Shown in pieces: positions 8,350-15,203 of a stretch of DNA of 15,247 nucleotides. The stretch is taken from positions 1-15,247 of the forward strand of contig CALFJE010000014.1 of the NCBI GenBank assembly GCA_937877545.1, read 5' to 3'. The translations under genes were made by a program, and so were the position numbers. The notes below the pieces were generated by a model, which worked only from the letters and a program-made list of their open reading frames with translations, was not told where the DNA came from and searched no databases. The DNA is from an uncultured Selenomonadales bacterium (lineage in GTDB: Bacteria > Bacillota > Negativicutes > Selenomonadales > Selenomonadaceae). The first letter of the stretch is position 1; every line of letters starts with the position of its first letter.

Positions 8350-8377
8350 GCAGAGAAAATCCTCTGCCATTTTTTTT
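8350..8377 (+). terminator. Rho-independent terminator after the glycosyltransferase
   Basis: GCAGAG (8350-8355) pairs with CTCTGC (8362-8367) around a six-base loop, and is followed within two bases by a run of eight T (8370-8377). It lies 15 bases past the glycosyltransferase stop, separating cobA-hemD plus glycosyltransferase from galU. Confidence 0.75.
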
Positions 8378-8404
8378 GCAAGTAAGCCGCGTATCTGCTA
8401 TGAT
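8376..8404 (+). promoter_or_regulatory. Probable galU promoter
   Basis: TTGCAA (8376-8381), a 17-base spacer, then TATGAT (8399-8404), close to sigma-A consensus and directly overlapping the end of the terminator T-run. It gives a leader of about 23 bases with AGGGAGTGA (8419-8427) ahead of the galU ATG. Confidence 0.6.
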
Positions 8405-8433
8405 TGAAAAAAATTTTTAGGGAGTGATTCGCC

Positions 8434-9324
8434 ATGAAGGTTCGCAAAGCGGTTATCCCCGCCGCAGGATTGGGCACGCGCTTTTTGCCCGCGACAAAGT
8501 CTCAGCCCAAAGAAATGTTGCCGATTGTCGACAAGCCGACGATTCAATACATAGTCGAGGAGGCGGCGGCGGCGGGCATCGAAGATATTATCGTCGTCAC
8601 GGGGCGCAATAAACGTTCGATTGAAGACCACTTCGACCGCTCCATTGAACTTGAGATGGAACTTGAACGCAAGGGCAAAGAGGATATGCTCCAAATGGTG
8701 CGCGACATCCCCGAAATTGCCAATATCCATTTTATCCGCCAGAAACAGCCGCTCGGTCTCGGTCACGCCGTCCTTACCGCCAGCCACTTTATCGGCGACG
8801 AGCCTTTTGCCGTGCTCCTCGGCGATGATGTCGTCGTTTCCAGAAAGCCCGTCCTTCAACAAATGGTCGAGGTCTTCAACGAGTATAAGACTTCGATTTT
8901 GGGCGTGCAGGAGGTAGCCGAGGAGGTCGTCAACAAGTACGGCATTGTCGATTGCAAGCACGTCGAGGATAACGTCTACAAGGTCAAAGATTTGGTCGAG
9001 AAGCCCACCGTCGAGACTGCGCCCAGTCGTATCGCCATTTTGGGACGCTACATTTTGACGCCGACGATTTTCTCTTTCCTGGAGACGCAGGAGCCGGGCG
9101 CGGGCGGCGAAATTCAGCTCACCGACGGGCTTAAGCGTTTGGCTCGCAACGAGGCTATGTACGCGTACATTTTCAAGGGGCACCGCTACGACGTGGGCAC
9201 CAAGCTCGGCTTTTTGCAGGCGAATATCGAATGCGCCCTGCGCGACCCCAAAATCACCGACGACTTGAAAAATTACATTTCCGCCCTTCATGACAATATG
9301 GAGGCGATGTTGGATTATGATTAG
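8434..9324 (+). CDS. galU: UTP--glucose-1-phosphate uridylyltransferase
   Basis: Cytoplasmic enzyme making UDP-glucose from UTP and glucose-1-phosphate, for cell-surface polysaccharides and galactose metabolism. It has 296 residues, standard for bacterial GalU. Family marks include the nucleotide-binding loop AAGLGTRFLPATK (10-22), PKEMLPIVDKPTIQYIVEEA, QPLGLGHAVL (105-114), the LLGDD metal/sugar site (128-132), VEKP (188-191), GAGGEIQLTD (222-231) and YDVGTKLGF (252-260). The ATG at 8434 follows GGAG at 8421-8424 and a probable promoter. Its last codons overlap the start region of the next gene, so dpaL and the transport genes may be partly read from the galU promoter. Nothing is odd in the protein. 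The close relative RfbA/GlmU is excluded by the overall motif set. Confidence 0.95.
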   Translation: MKVRKAVIPAAGLGTRFLPATKSQPKEMLPIVDKPTIQYIVEEAAAAGIEDIIVVTGRNKRSIEDHFDRSIELEMELERKGKEDMLQMVRDIPEIANIHFIRQKQPLGLGHAVLTASHFIGDEPFAVLLGDDVVVSRKPVLQQMVEVFNEYKTSILGVQEVAEEVVNKYGIVDCKHVEDNVYKVKDLVEKPTVETAPSRIAILGRYILTPTIFSFLETQEPGAGGEIQLTDGLKRLARNEAMYAYIFKGHRYDVGTKLGFLQANIECALRDPKITDDLKNYISALHDNMEAMLDYD

Positions 9325-10444
9325 GCTCATGTCGAATACGAATCGCGGCGGGGCTGTCGACACGTCGGCTTATTCCTTCGCCGCGACGGAGCCTGTCCGC
9401 CTGTTACATACCTCACTTGACGTTTACGCGGAGACGCCGCTTATCGAGCTTAAAGGTTACAACGGCGTCCGTTCGGTTTTGGTTAAGGACGAATCCCGCC
9501 GCTTCGGTCTTAAGGCGTTCAAGGCTCTGGGCGGCGTTTGGGCGATTTATAAGGTTATCAGTCGCGAACTCGGCTTGAACAATCCGACGCTTGATGAAAT
9601 CTTTGCTCGGCGCAACGAACTTTCCGATATGACTTTTATCACGACGACCGACGGCAATCACGGCAAGGGCGTCAGTTGGGCGGCGGGGCTGTTCGGTTGC
9701 AAGGCGTTCGTTTTCATGCCCAAAGGTACCGTTGAGGTTCGGGCGCAAGCTGTTCGCGACGCCGGCTCCGCCACGGTCGAGATAACCAATCTGAACTACG
9801 ACGACTGCGTTAAATATACGGCGCGGCTTGCCGAGGAAAATCATTGGCATTTGATTCAAGACACGTCGTGGGCGGGCTACGAGGAAATTCCCGCGCAGAT
9901 TATGCTGGGCTATTCGACGTTGGCTTACGAGGCTTTGCGGCAGATGAATTATCGGCGTCCGACGCATATTTTTTTGCAAGCGGGCGTAGGCTCCATGGCG
10001 GGCGCGATAGCCGCAGTGTTCGCCGAAAATTTTAAGGACAATCCACCGCGAATCACAATCGTGGAGCCTGTGGAGGTTGCCTGTTTCTATGAGACCATGC
10101 GCGTCGGCGACGGAAAAATTCACTCCGCCACGGGCAACGGGCAAACCATGATGGCGGGCTTGAATTGCGCGACGCCTTGCGAGCTTGCGTGGAAGATATT
10201 GCGCCGCTTTGCCGCCGACGCCGCGATAATTTCTGACGACATTGCCGCCGAGGCTATGCGGGAACTTGCCGCGCAGGGGATTATTTCGGGCGAATCGGGT
10301 AGCGCGGGATTTGCCCTTGCTTATGCCGCGCTAAAATCCGACGCCCTGCGTAATGCGCTCCAAATTAACGATGATGCAATTATTTTTGTCATAAATACCG
10401 AAGGCGATACTGACCCCGATAACTACGAAAAAATTTTACGATAA
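9317..10444 (+). CDS. dpaL: Diaminopropionate ammonia-lyase (PLP-dependent)
   Basis: Fold-type II PLP enzyme that splits 2,3-diaminopropionate, and often serine, to pyruvate and ammonia. The PLP lysine is in RFGLKAFKALGG (K69 counting from the chosen start), which matches the DpaL/YgeX signature. The asparagine loop is TTDGNHGKGVSW (D112, N114) and the phosphate loop is QAGVGSMAGAI (221-231). The C-terminal part has SGESGSAGFALAY. The length of 375 residues is slightly under the about 400 of E. coli YgeX, at the N-terminus. The start is uncertain: ATG 9317 (overlapping the galU end by 8 bases) or ATG 9329; neither has an ideally spaced RBS, and coupling to galU is likely. It is followed 14 bases later by a TAXI binding protein, so import of its amino-acid substrate is a fair inference. 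Threonine dehydratase is less likely given the DpaL-specific motif. Confidence 0.88.
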   Translation: MIRLMSNTNRGGAVDTSAYSFAATEPVRLLHTSLDVYAETPLIELKGYNGVRSVLVKDESRRFGLKAFKALGGVWAIYKVISRELGLNNPTLDEIFARRNELSDMTFITTTDGNHGKGVSWAAGLFGCKAFVFMPKGTVEVRAQAVRDAGSATVEITNLNYDDCVKYTARLAEENHWHLIQDTSWAGYEEIPAQIMLGYSTLAYEALRQMNYRRPTHIFLQAGVGSMAGAIAAVFAENFKDNPPRITIVEPVEVACFYETMRVGDGKIHSATGNGQTMMAGLNCATPCELAWKILRRFAADAAIISDDIAAEAMRELAAQGIISGESGSAGFALAYAALKSDALRNALQINDDAIIFVINTEGDTDPDNYEKILR

Positions 10445-10458
10445 AAGGAGGCAGTACC

Positions 10459-11463
10459 ATGAAAGTTTTAAAGTTTTTATTGCTTTTGCCGATAATCGCG
10501 CTGTGTATCGGTTGCGGCTCGGACAATTCCGCCAATAATGCCCTGCGATTCGGCACTGGCGGCGCGGGCGGCATGTATCTGGCTTACGGCAACGAATTGA
10601 GCAAGCTGATTCAAGCCGACGGCAACTTTGATGCCCTTGATGTCAAGATGACCGCAGGCTCCGCCGCCAATCTCCGCCTCTTGCGCGAAAAATTCCTGGA
10701 TTTGGCAATTGTCCAGAGCGATACTCTTTCCAACGCCATTAACGGGCGCGGCGTCTTCGCTACTGCCGGTCCGGGCTTCGGCTACGCCGCCGTCGCGGGG
10801 CTTTACACCGAGGCTTGTCAAATCGTCGTTTCGCAACACTCCAATATCAACGAGGTCGGCGATTTGGTAGGCAAAAAAGTTTCCGTAGGCGAACGCGAGT
10901 CGGGCGTCCTTCAAAATGCCGAGCAAATCCTCATGACTCACGGCTTGACCTTCGAGATGATTGAACCCGAATATCTTTCCTTCGCGGACGCCGCCGTCGC
11001 CCTTGAAAACGGGCAAATCGACGCGCTGTTTATAACCGCCGGTGCGCCCACCGCCTCCATTGCCGACCTCGCCGAGAAAAAGGACATTAAAATTCTCTCA
11101 ATCGCTCCCGATATTCAAAATAACATGATGAAACTTTATAAGGGTTACACGCGTTGCGTTATCCCCGCCAACACTTACAAGAATCAGACCGAAGATGTGC
11201 AAACCGTCGGCGTTAAAGCCGTCCTCGTCGCCAATTCCGACCTCGCCGAGGATAAAGTTGCTTTCCTGACCGAATTCGTCCTTAAAAACGCCAAAAACCT
11301 TCCGCATAACGCCACGAACGATAATTTATCCGTCGATTATGCCGTCGGCGACATTCCTGCCAGTTTCCACGCGGGAGCCGCCAAATTTTACGATACTCAA
11401 GGCGTCAAGGTGAACATTTACAGCGGCAAATCGGGCGAAAACGTCAAAGCCGCTCAAGACTGA
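10459..11463 (+). CDS. TAXI-family solute-binding lipoprotein
   Basis: Extracytoplasmic solute receptor of the TAXI type, normally the binding protein of TRAP transporters. It has 334 residues. A signal sequence (residues 2-15, hydrophobic LLLLPII) leads to a likely lipid-attachment Cys19 in ALCIGC; the -3 position is Cys rather than the usual Leu. TAXI hallmarks are FGTGGAGGMYLAYG (31-44), DLAIVQSDTLSNAI, ENGQIDALFITAGAP and DIPASFHAGAAKFYDTQGV near the end. The ATG has AAAGGAGG ideally placed. No DctQ/DctM or fused TRAP permease is adjacent. The next gene, 18 bases on, is a GltS-type carrier, and the previous is dpaL. Some TAXI proteins bind glutamate-like ligands, so an amino-acid substrate is inferred, with glutamate or diaminopropionate as candidates. 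The TAXI family itself is well supported; the partner is inference. Confidence 0.9.
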   Translation: MKVLKFLLLLPIIALCIGCGSDNSANNALRFGTGGAGGMYLAYGNELSKLIQADGNFDALDVKMTAGSAANLRLLREKFLDLAIVQSDTLSNAINGRGVFATAGPGFGYAAVAGLYTEACQIVVSQHSNINEVGDLVGKKVSVGERESGVLQNAEQILMTHGLTFEMIEPEYLSFADAAVALENGQIDALFITAGAPTASIADLAEKKDIKILSIAPDIQNNMMKLYKGYTRCVIPANTYKNQTEDVQTVGVKAVLVANSDLAEDKVAFLTEFVLKNAKNLPHNATNDNLSVDYAVGDIPASFHAGAAKFYDTQGVKVNIYSGKSGENVKAAQD

Positions 11464-11481
11464 TTGCGGGGAGGTGATTTT

Positions 11482-12672
11482 ATGTTTACTGTCGAATTCA
11501 ACATGTATCAAACGCTTGCCGTTGCCGTCGTCATGCTTTACGTCGGCACCTTGCTTAAGCAGCGCATTCAATTTTTGGAGACTTTTTGCATACCCTCGCC
11601 GGTCGTTGGCGGGTTGCTGTTCGCTATCGTAAGTTGTGTCCTTTACACCTCGGAGATTGTCGGCTTTGCCTTCGACGAGACGCTCAAGACTGTCTGCATG
11701 GTTGCATTTTTTACCTCGGTCGGCTTCCAAGCCAACATCAAAGTCTTGAAGAGCGGCGGCACCGCGTTACTAATCTTTTTGGGTTGTGTCTGTGCGCTGA
11801 TTTTTGCTCAGAACTTTTTGGCGGTGTTTCTGTCAAAGATTCTTGACGTGAGTCCGTTTATCGGGCTGTGCACCGGCTCAATTTCGATGGTCGGCGGACA
11901 CGGCACGGCGGGTGCCTTCGGTCCGGTATTGGAGGATTTGGGGCTTGTCGGCGCAACCACGCTTTGCACTGCCGCCGCGACGTTCGGATTGGTTGCGGGT
12001 TCGCTTATGGGCGGTCCGCTCGGTCGCAGGCTTATCTTAGGCAAGGATTTGCTCAAGACCGCCGTTCAAGCCGACGAGACGCCGCTTATCGAGGAGGAGG
12101 AGAAACATAAACGCTCCGTGAGCATGTACGCGCCCGCCGCTTATCAGCTGGCTATCGCAATGGGTCTCGGCACGGTCGTATCGATGTTGCTTTCCAAAAC
12201 GGGCATGACTTTTCCGATTTATATCGGCGCGATGATTGTCGCCGCGATTATGCGCAACTGGAGCGAATTTACCGGCGCGTTCACGGTTCATATCGGCGAA
12301 ATTAACGACATAGGCGGTATTTGCTTATCGCTGTTCCTCGGCATAGCAATGATAACGCTCAAGCTCTGGCAGTTGGCGGAACTTGCCTTGCCGCTGGTCG
12401 TGTTGCTACTCGGTCAAACTCTGCTGATGTTCCTGTTCGCGTACTTCATAATCTTTAACGTCCTCGGTCGCGATTACGACGCGGCGATACTGTCGGCGGG
12501 TTCATGCGGCTTTGGCATGGGCGCGACGCCTAACGCTATGGCTAACATGCAGGTTTTGACGGGCAAGTTTGCGCCCTCCGTCAAGGCTTATATCCTCGTC
12601 CCCATTGTCGGCTCCATGTTCGCCGATTTCATTAACAGCTTGACTATTACGTTTTTTATCAACTTCATTTAA
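11482..12672 (+). CDS. GltS-type sodium/glutamate symporter
   Basis: Integral membrane carrier of the ESS (GltS) family, importing glutamate or a related amino acid with sodium. It has 396 residues, near the usual 400, with ten or more hydrophobic segments in two inverted halves. Each half has its pore-loop signature: VGGHGTAGAFGP (137-148) and AGSCGFGMGATPNAMANM (339-356). A charged cytoplasmic linker, EEEEKHKR near residue 210, separates the halves. ATG 11482 is chosen because GGAGGTGA lies just upstream; an earlier in-frame TTG at 11464 lies before that RBS. It sits between a TAXI binding lipoprotein and a small unknown gene with short gaps, implying one transcript. Classical GltS works without a binding protein, so this neighbour is notable. 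I left the symbol empty because the substrate is not proven. Confidence 0.9.
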   Translation: MFTVEFNMYQTLAVAVVMLYVGTLLKQRIQFLETFCIPSPVVGGLLFAIVSCVLYTSEIVGFAFDETLKTVCMVAFFTSVGFQANIKVLKSGGTALLIFLGCVCALIFAQNFLAVFLSKILDVSPFIGLCTGSISMVGGHGTAGAFGPVLEDLGLVGATTLCTAAATFGLVAGSLMGGPLGRRLILGKDLLKTAVQADETPLIEEEEKHKRSVSMYAPAAYQLAIAMGLGTVVSMLLSKTGMTFPIYIGAMIVAAIMRNWSEFTGAFTVHIGEINDIGGICLSLFLGIAMITLKLWQLAELALPLVVLLLGQTLLMFLFAYFIIFNVLGRDYDAAILSAGSCGFGMGATPNAMANMQVLTGKFAPSVKAYILVPIVGSMFADFINSLTITFFINFI

Positions 12673-12690
12673 GGAAGGAAGTCCTACAAA

Positions 12691-12900
12691 TTGTTTGACA
12701 AAGGCATGACCAACACGCAGTTTAACATGCACCTCGAAACGTTGGCGAAACTCATCGAAAAGACGGCGAATACCGTTGAGGAAGCCGCGCAGATTGTTCG
12801 CGACGCCAAACTTTCCACCGCCGAAGAGGAGCATACCAATTTTGCCCTCAACTTTGCCGCCGAAAATCTTGCGCTCCCCGAAGTGCACGTCGAAAAGTAA
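12691..12900 (+). CDS. Small hypothetical protein, last gene of the dpaL-transporter unit
   Basis: I do not recognise a family. It has 69 residues, is charged, and has no membrane helix or signal peptide. It looks mostly helical and amphipathic (HLETLAKLIEKTANTVEEAA, then QIVRDAKLSTAEEEH), with an acidic tail. The start is TTG 12691, with AAGGAAGG about ten bases upstream; ATG 12706 is an alternative that would cut five residues. It starts 18 bases after the carrier gene and ends just before a strong terminator, so it is very probably co-transcribed with it. The consistent codon use and RBS favour a real gene. A cytoplasmic partner or modulator of the carrier is possible but not shown. Confidence 0.6.
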   Translation: MFDKGMTNTQFNMHLETLAKLIEKTANTVEEAAQIVRDAKLSTAEEEHTNFALNFAAENLALPEVHVEK

Positions 12901-12922
12901 CAATCCGTTTCAAAATCAAAAA

Positions 12923-12954
12923 ATCCCCCGCGATTATGCGAGGGATAATTTTTT
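12923..12954. terminator. Bidirectional terminator between the convergent small gene and pyrD
   Basis: Arms 12923-12931 and 12938-12946 pair over nine positions with one C-A mismatch (ATCCC, then CGC against GCG, then GGGAT), with a six-base loop. A T-run at 12949-12954 serves the plus strand. An A-run just before the hairpin (12918-12923) serves the minus strand. It occupies the whole gap between the plus-strand small gene and the stop of pyrD, whose TAA lies in the T-run. Confidence 0.8.
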
Positions 12955-14251
12955 ATGTCTTAAGCTTGCCGACAAGGTCGCGAATATTCTTTAAGCCGCA
13001 ACTGCGCAGGTAAGTTTCCAAATCGTCGGCGATTGTCATTGTGACGGCAGGCTCGGCGAAATTGGCGGTACCGACGGCGACGGCTGAGGCTCCCGCAAGG
13101 AAAAATTCTGCGGCGTCTGCGGCGTTACGGATACCGCCCATGCCGATAATCGGTATCTTGACGACCTGCGCGGTCTGCCAAACCATGCGGAGCGCGACGG
13201 GCTTGACGGCTCCGCCCGATAAACCGCCCGTAATATTGCCAATCGTCGGTCGCCACGTGTGAATGTTAATTTCCATGCCCATGAGCGTGTTAATCATTGA
13301 AAGGCAATCCGCGCCCGCACTTTCGACGGCGAGGGCGATTTTGGTAATGTCCGTGACGTTCGGGCTGAGCTTGACGATAACGGGCTTGCGCGTGGCGTTT
13401 TTGGCGGCGTGCGTGACGCGGGCGGCTTGCGTTTCGTCGGTGCCGAAGATAATCCCGCCGTCCTTGACGTTCGGGCAGCTGATGTTAAGCTCAATCGCTT
13501 TAACGCCGTCAACGTCCAGAAGTTTGGCGAGCTTGGCGTAATCCTCGACGGAGGAGCCGCTGATATTGACGATGACGTTCATTTTATCCTTAATGCGCGG
13601 AAGGATTTTGTTCAGGAAGGCGTCGACGCCGGGATTTTCCAAGCCGATAGCGTTAAGCATACCCGCCGGGGTTTCGGTGATACGGACGCCGTCATTGCCC
13701 CTGCGCGGCTTGAGGGTGATACATTTAACCATGACGCCGCCGAGCCGCTTAAGGTCGACGAAACTCTCAAACTCCTCGCCGAAACCGAACGTGCCCGACG
13801 CGGCGAATATCGGTGTATTCAATTTAATGCCGCAAAGTTCGGTTTGGAGCGGGTTATCCGCGCAGGTTCGGAAAGTTCGCGGCGTAAAGTTTTTGCCGTG
13901 ATGTTTATCGATGTGCTGAATCAGGTTGAAGAGATTTTCCAAACATTGGCGGGCGTCGGCGTCGGTGAATTCCTGTTCGTTATGAATGGCGGCGTTACCG
14001 AGCTTGCGGCAACGGTGCAGTTTATCGGCAAGATTTTTATCCAAGCCGGCGTTTTCAATCAGCTCGAACAGATTATCGGGCGCGGTTTTATTTTCGGCAA
14101 CGCAGAGCCACTTAAGGGCGGCGTCGACGGCGGTGCGCACGAGTTTGACGCAAGAATCGCAGGAAGTTCTGAGAGCCGCCTCCGCGTCGATACAGTCCTT
14201 GGAAAAGGCGCGATATTCGGGCTTATCGGCAAGGTATGCAAAATTATTCAC
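12953..14251 (-). CDS. pyrD: Dihydroorotate dehydrogenase B catalytic subunit with an N-terminal DUF4145-like domain
   Basis: FMN enzyme oxidising dihydroorotate to orotate in UMP synthesis; it works with the PyrK subunit encoded just upstream. It has 432 residues, about 125 more than usual. Residues 134-432 are a complete PyrDB: ELCGIKLNTPIFAASGTFG, PAGMLNAIGLENPG, catalytic Cys259 in ELNISCPNV, VKLSPNVTDI, NTLMGMEI, GGLSGGAVKPVALRM, IIGMGGI and AVAVGTANF. Residues 1-120 are helical and resemble DUF4145/HEPN-like domains: LVRTAVDAALKWLC and HRCRKLGNAAIHNE. No ATG, GTG or TTG occurs in frame across residues 112-135, so PyrD cannot easily start alone. GTG 14251 has GGAGG eight bases upstream, inside pyrK, and overlaps its stop by eight bases. 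The role of the extra domain is unknown; recruitment, dimerisation or regulation are guesses. Confidence 0.9.
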   Translation of the reverse strand: MNNFAYLADKPEYRAFSKDCIDAEAALRTSCDSCVKLVRTAVDAALKWLCVAENKTAPDNLFELIENAGLDKNLADKLHRCRKLGNAAIHNEQEFTDADARQCLENLFNLIQHIDKHHGKNFTPRTFRTCADNPLQTELCGIKLNTPIFAASGTFGFGEEFESFVDLKRLGGVMVKCITLKPRRGNDGVRITETPAGMLNAIGLENPGVDAFLNKILPRIKDKMNVIVNISGSSVEDYAKLAKLLDVDGVKAIELNISCPNVKDGGIIFGTDETQAARVTHAAKNATRKPVIVKLSPNVTDITKIALAVESAGADCLSMINTLMGMEINIHTWRPTIGNITGGLSGGAVKPVALRMVWQTAQVVKIPIIGMGGIRNAADAAEFFLAGASAVAVGTANFAEPAVTMTIADDLETYLRSCGLKNIRDLVGKLKT

Positions 14252-14993
14252 GCGAGCCACCTCCGAAAACTTTTTCCGCGTCGAAAACGGGGCCGTCCTT
14301 GCAAACTTTCCTGCGCCCGTCGGCGGTATCAATCGAGCAGCTCAAGCACGCGCCCAAGCCGCAAGCCATCCGCTTTTCAAATGAGACCTCGCACGGCAGA
14401 TTTTTATTCAGCGCGAAATCGGCGACGCCGCGCATCATAATTTCGGGTCCGCAGGTGTAAACGGCGGCATAATCGTTCGGCAGGTCGGGCAACAGGTCGG
14501 TGACGAAGCCCTTCTTGCCCGTGGAGCCGTCGTCGGTCGTGACGAAAATCTTTTCGACGAGCGGGCGAAATTCCTCAATCCAAAAGTTGACCTCGGAAAA
14601 GTTCCTGCCGCCGATAAGCACGTCGGATTTAAAAATCTGCGCGGCGCAAAGGAGCGGAGCAAGTCCCATGCCGCCGCCGACGAGTAAGATTTTGCCGTCG
14701 CGGGGAGTAAAGCCGTTGCCGAGTGCTCCGAGGACGTTAAGAGTATCGCCGATGCGCTTTTTCGACAGAATATCGGTGCCGCGACCCACGGCGCGATAAA
14801 AAATTGTAACCTTACCGTCCGTCGTGCCTGCGATACCCAGCGGGCGGCGCAAAGTGAGTTCGTCGGCGATTTTGACTTGAACGAATTGCCCCGGGCGGGA
14901 ACTTTGAGCGAGATCGGGCGCGTCGAGAATCAGCTTGAAAATTTTATCGGCGACCGCCTCGTTAGATAAAATCGTTGCGTTGAATGTGTTCAT
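14244..14993 (-). CDS. pyrK: Dihydroorotate dehydrogenase B electron-transfer subunit
   Basis: Iron-sulfur flavoprotein that passes electrons from PyrD to NAD+. It has 249 residues, the standard size. The ferredoxin-reductase-like FAD domain has PGQFVQVKI (34-42) and LRRPLGIA (48-55), followed by a glycine-rich NAD loop (LLVGGGMGLAPLL). The C-terminus carries the [2Fe-2S] cysteines 211, 216, 219 and 231 (CGLGACLSC, then KVCKDG). The start ATG 14993 has GGAGG seven bases upstream. An in-frame GTG six bases earlier is too close to the RBS. The frame stays open upstream to 15203 only because a 210-base-period duplication preserves it, so a 70-residue longer product is possible but improbable. 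The stop overlaps the pyrD start, indicating coupled translation. Confidence 0.93.
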   Translation of the reverse strand: MNTFNATILSNEAVADKIFKLILDAPDLAQSSRPGQFVQVKIADELTLRRPLGIAGTTDGKVTIFYRAVGRGTDILSKKRIGDTLNVLGALGNGFTPRDGKILLVGGGMGLAPLLCAAQIFKSDVLIGGRNFSEVNFWIEEFRPLVEKIFVTTDDGSTGKKGFVTDLLPDLPNDYAAVYTCGPEIMMRGVADFALNKNLPCEVSFEKRMACGLGACLSCSIDTADGRRKVCKDGPVFDAEKVFGGGSRE

Positions 14994-15037
14994 GACCACA
15001 CCTCCGCCAAGGATTATAGCATAAAAAAAGACGCGCT
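14863..15037. repeat. Inner copy of a 175-bp direct repeat (pyrK 5' end plus upstream region)
   Basis: This copy covers the first 44 codons of pyrK, its RBS, the -10 box and the A-run. It matches 15073-15247 at 167 of 175 positions by my count, with a period of 210 bases. All eight differences fall in the coding part; the 44 bases upstream of the ATG are identical. Confidence 0.9.
15013..15018 (-). promoter_or_regulatory. -10-like TATAAT upstream of pyrK
   Basis: Minus-strand TATAAT (15018..15013) lies about 20 bases before the pyrK ATG. The hexamer 17 bases upstream of it, TTTAAG, is a weak -35 match and lies within the terminator hairpin. The leader would be very short but contains the GGAGG. 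An identical -10 occurs in the duplicate copy at 15223-15228. Confidence 0.45.
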
Positions 15038-15057
15038 TAAATTTAAAGCTCGTCTTT
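15023..15057 (-). terminator. Rho-independent terminator (minus strand) upstream of pyrK
   Basis: On the minus strand, AAAGACG (15057..15051) pairs with CGTCTTT (15033..15027). A further four pairs lie inside, after one mismatch, with a seven-base A/T loop. The hairpin is followed by T (15029..15023). It would end transcription arriving from the right just before the pyrK -10. No T-run follows on the plus strand. Confidence 0.6.
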
Positions 15058-15072
15058 GGTATCGCGCAGGTA
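15043..15072 (-). other. Possible C-terminal end of an upstream minus-strand gene
   Basis: The 35 bases between the repeat copies, read on the minus strand, give YLRDTKDEL followed by TAA (15045..15043), positioned just before the terminator hairpin. This could be the true 3' end of the gene normally upstream of pyrK. It is only nine codons, so the support is weak. Confidence 0.2.
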
Positions 15073-15203
15073 TCGGCGATTTTGACTTGAACGAATTGCC
15101 CCGGGCGGGAACTTTGAGCGAGGTCGGGCGCGTCGAGGACTAACTTGAAAATTTTTGCGGCGACCGCCTCGTTAGATAGAATCGTTGCGTTGAATGTGTT
15201 CAT
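15073..15203 (-). pseudogene. Truncated duplicate of the pyrK N-terminus
   Basis: It encodes MNTFNATILSNEAVAAKIF and on to KIAD, 44 residues equal to the PyrK N-terminus except Ala for Asp at residue 16 and Val for Ile at residue 22. After that it runs in frame through 35 unrelated bases, the terminator hairpin and the pyrK RBS into pyrK itself, giving a 319-codon open frame in total. It lacks FAD, NAD and iron-sulfur parts, so alone it would be non-functional. Confidence 0.65.

Noticed and set aside
6816..9324. Part of a capsule or O-antigen cluster (glycosyltransferase plus galU)
   Set aside because: Only one glycosyltransferase is present, separated from galU by a terminator and a new promoter, with no flippase, polymerase or sugar-modifying genes nearby.
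8398..9363. 321-codon open frame on the minus strand across galU
   Set aside because: It lies wholly opposite galU, whose motifs are unmistakable. The antisense protein has no recognisable motif. Long antisense frames are common here because of codon bias.
13409..14440. 343-codon open frame on the plus strand across pyrD and pyrK
   Set aside because: It is antisense to two certain genes, has no family likeness, and crosses the pyrK-pyrD junction without any RBS logic.
14994..15072. PyrR-type attenuator ahead of pyrK
   Set aside because: Only a simple terminator hairpin is visible. I see no anti-terminator or conserved PyrR-binding loop, and the promoter lies after the hairpin.
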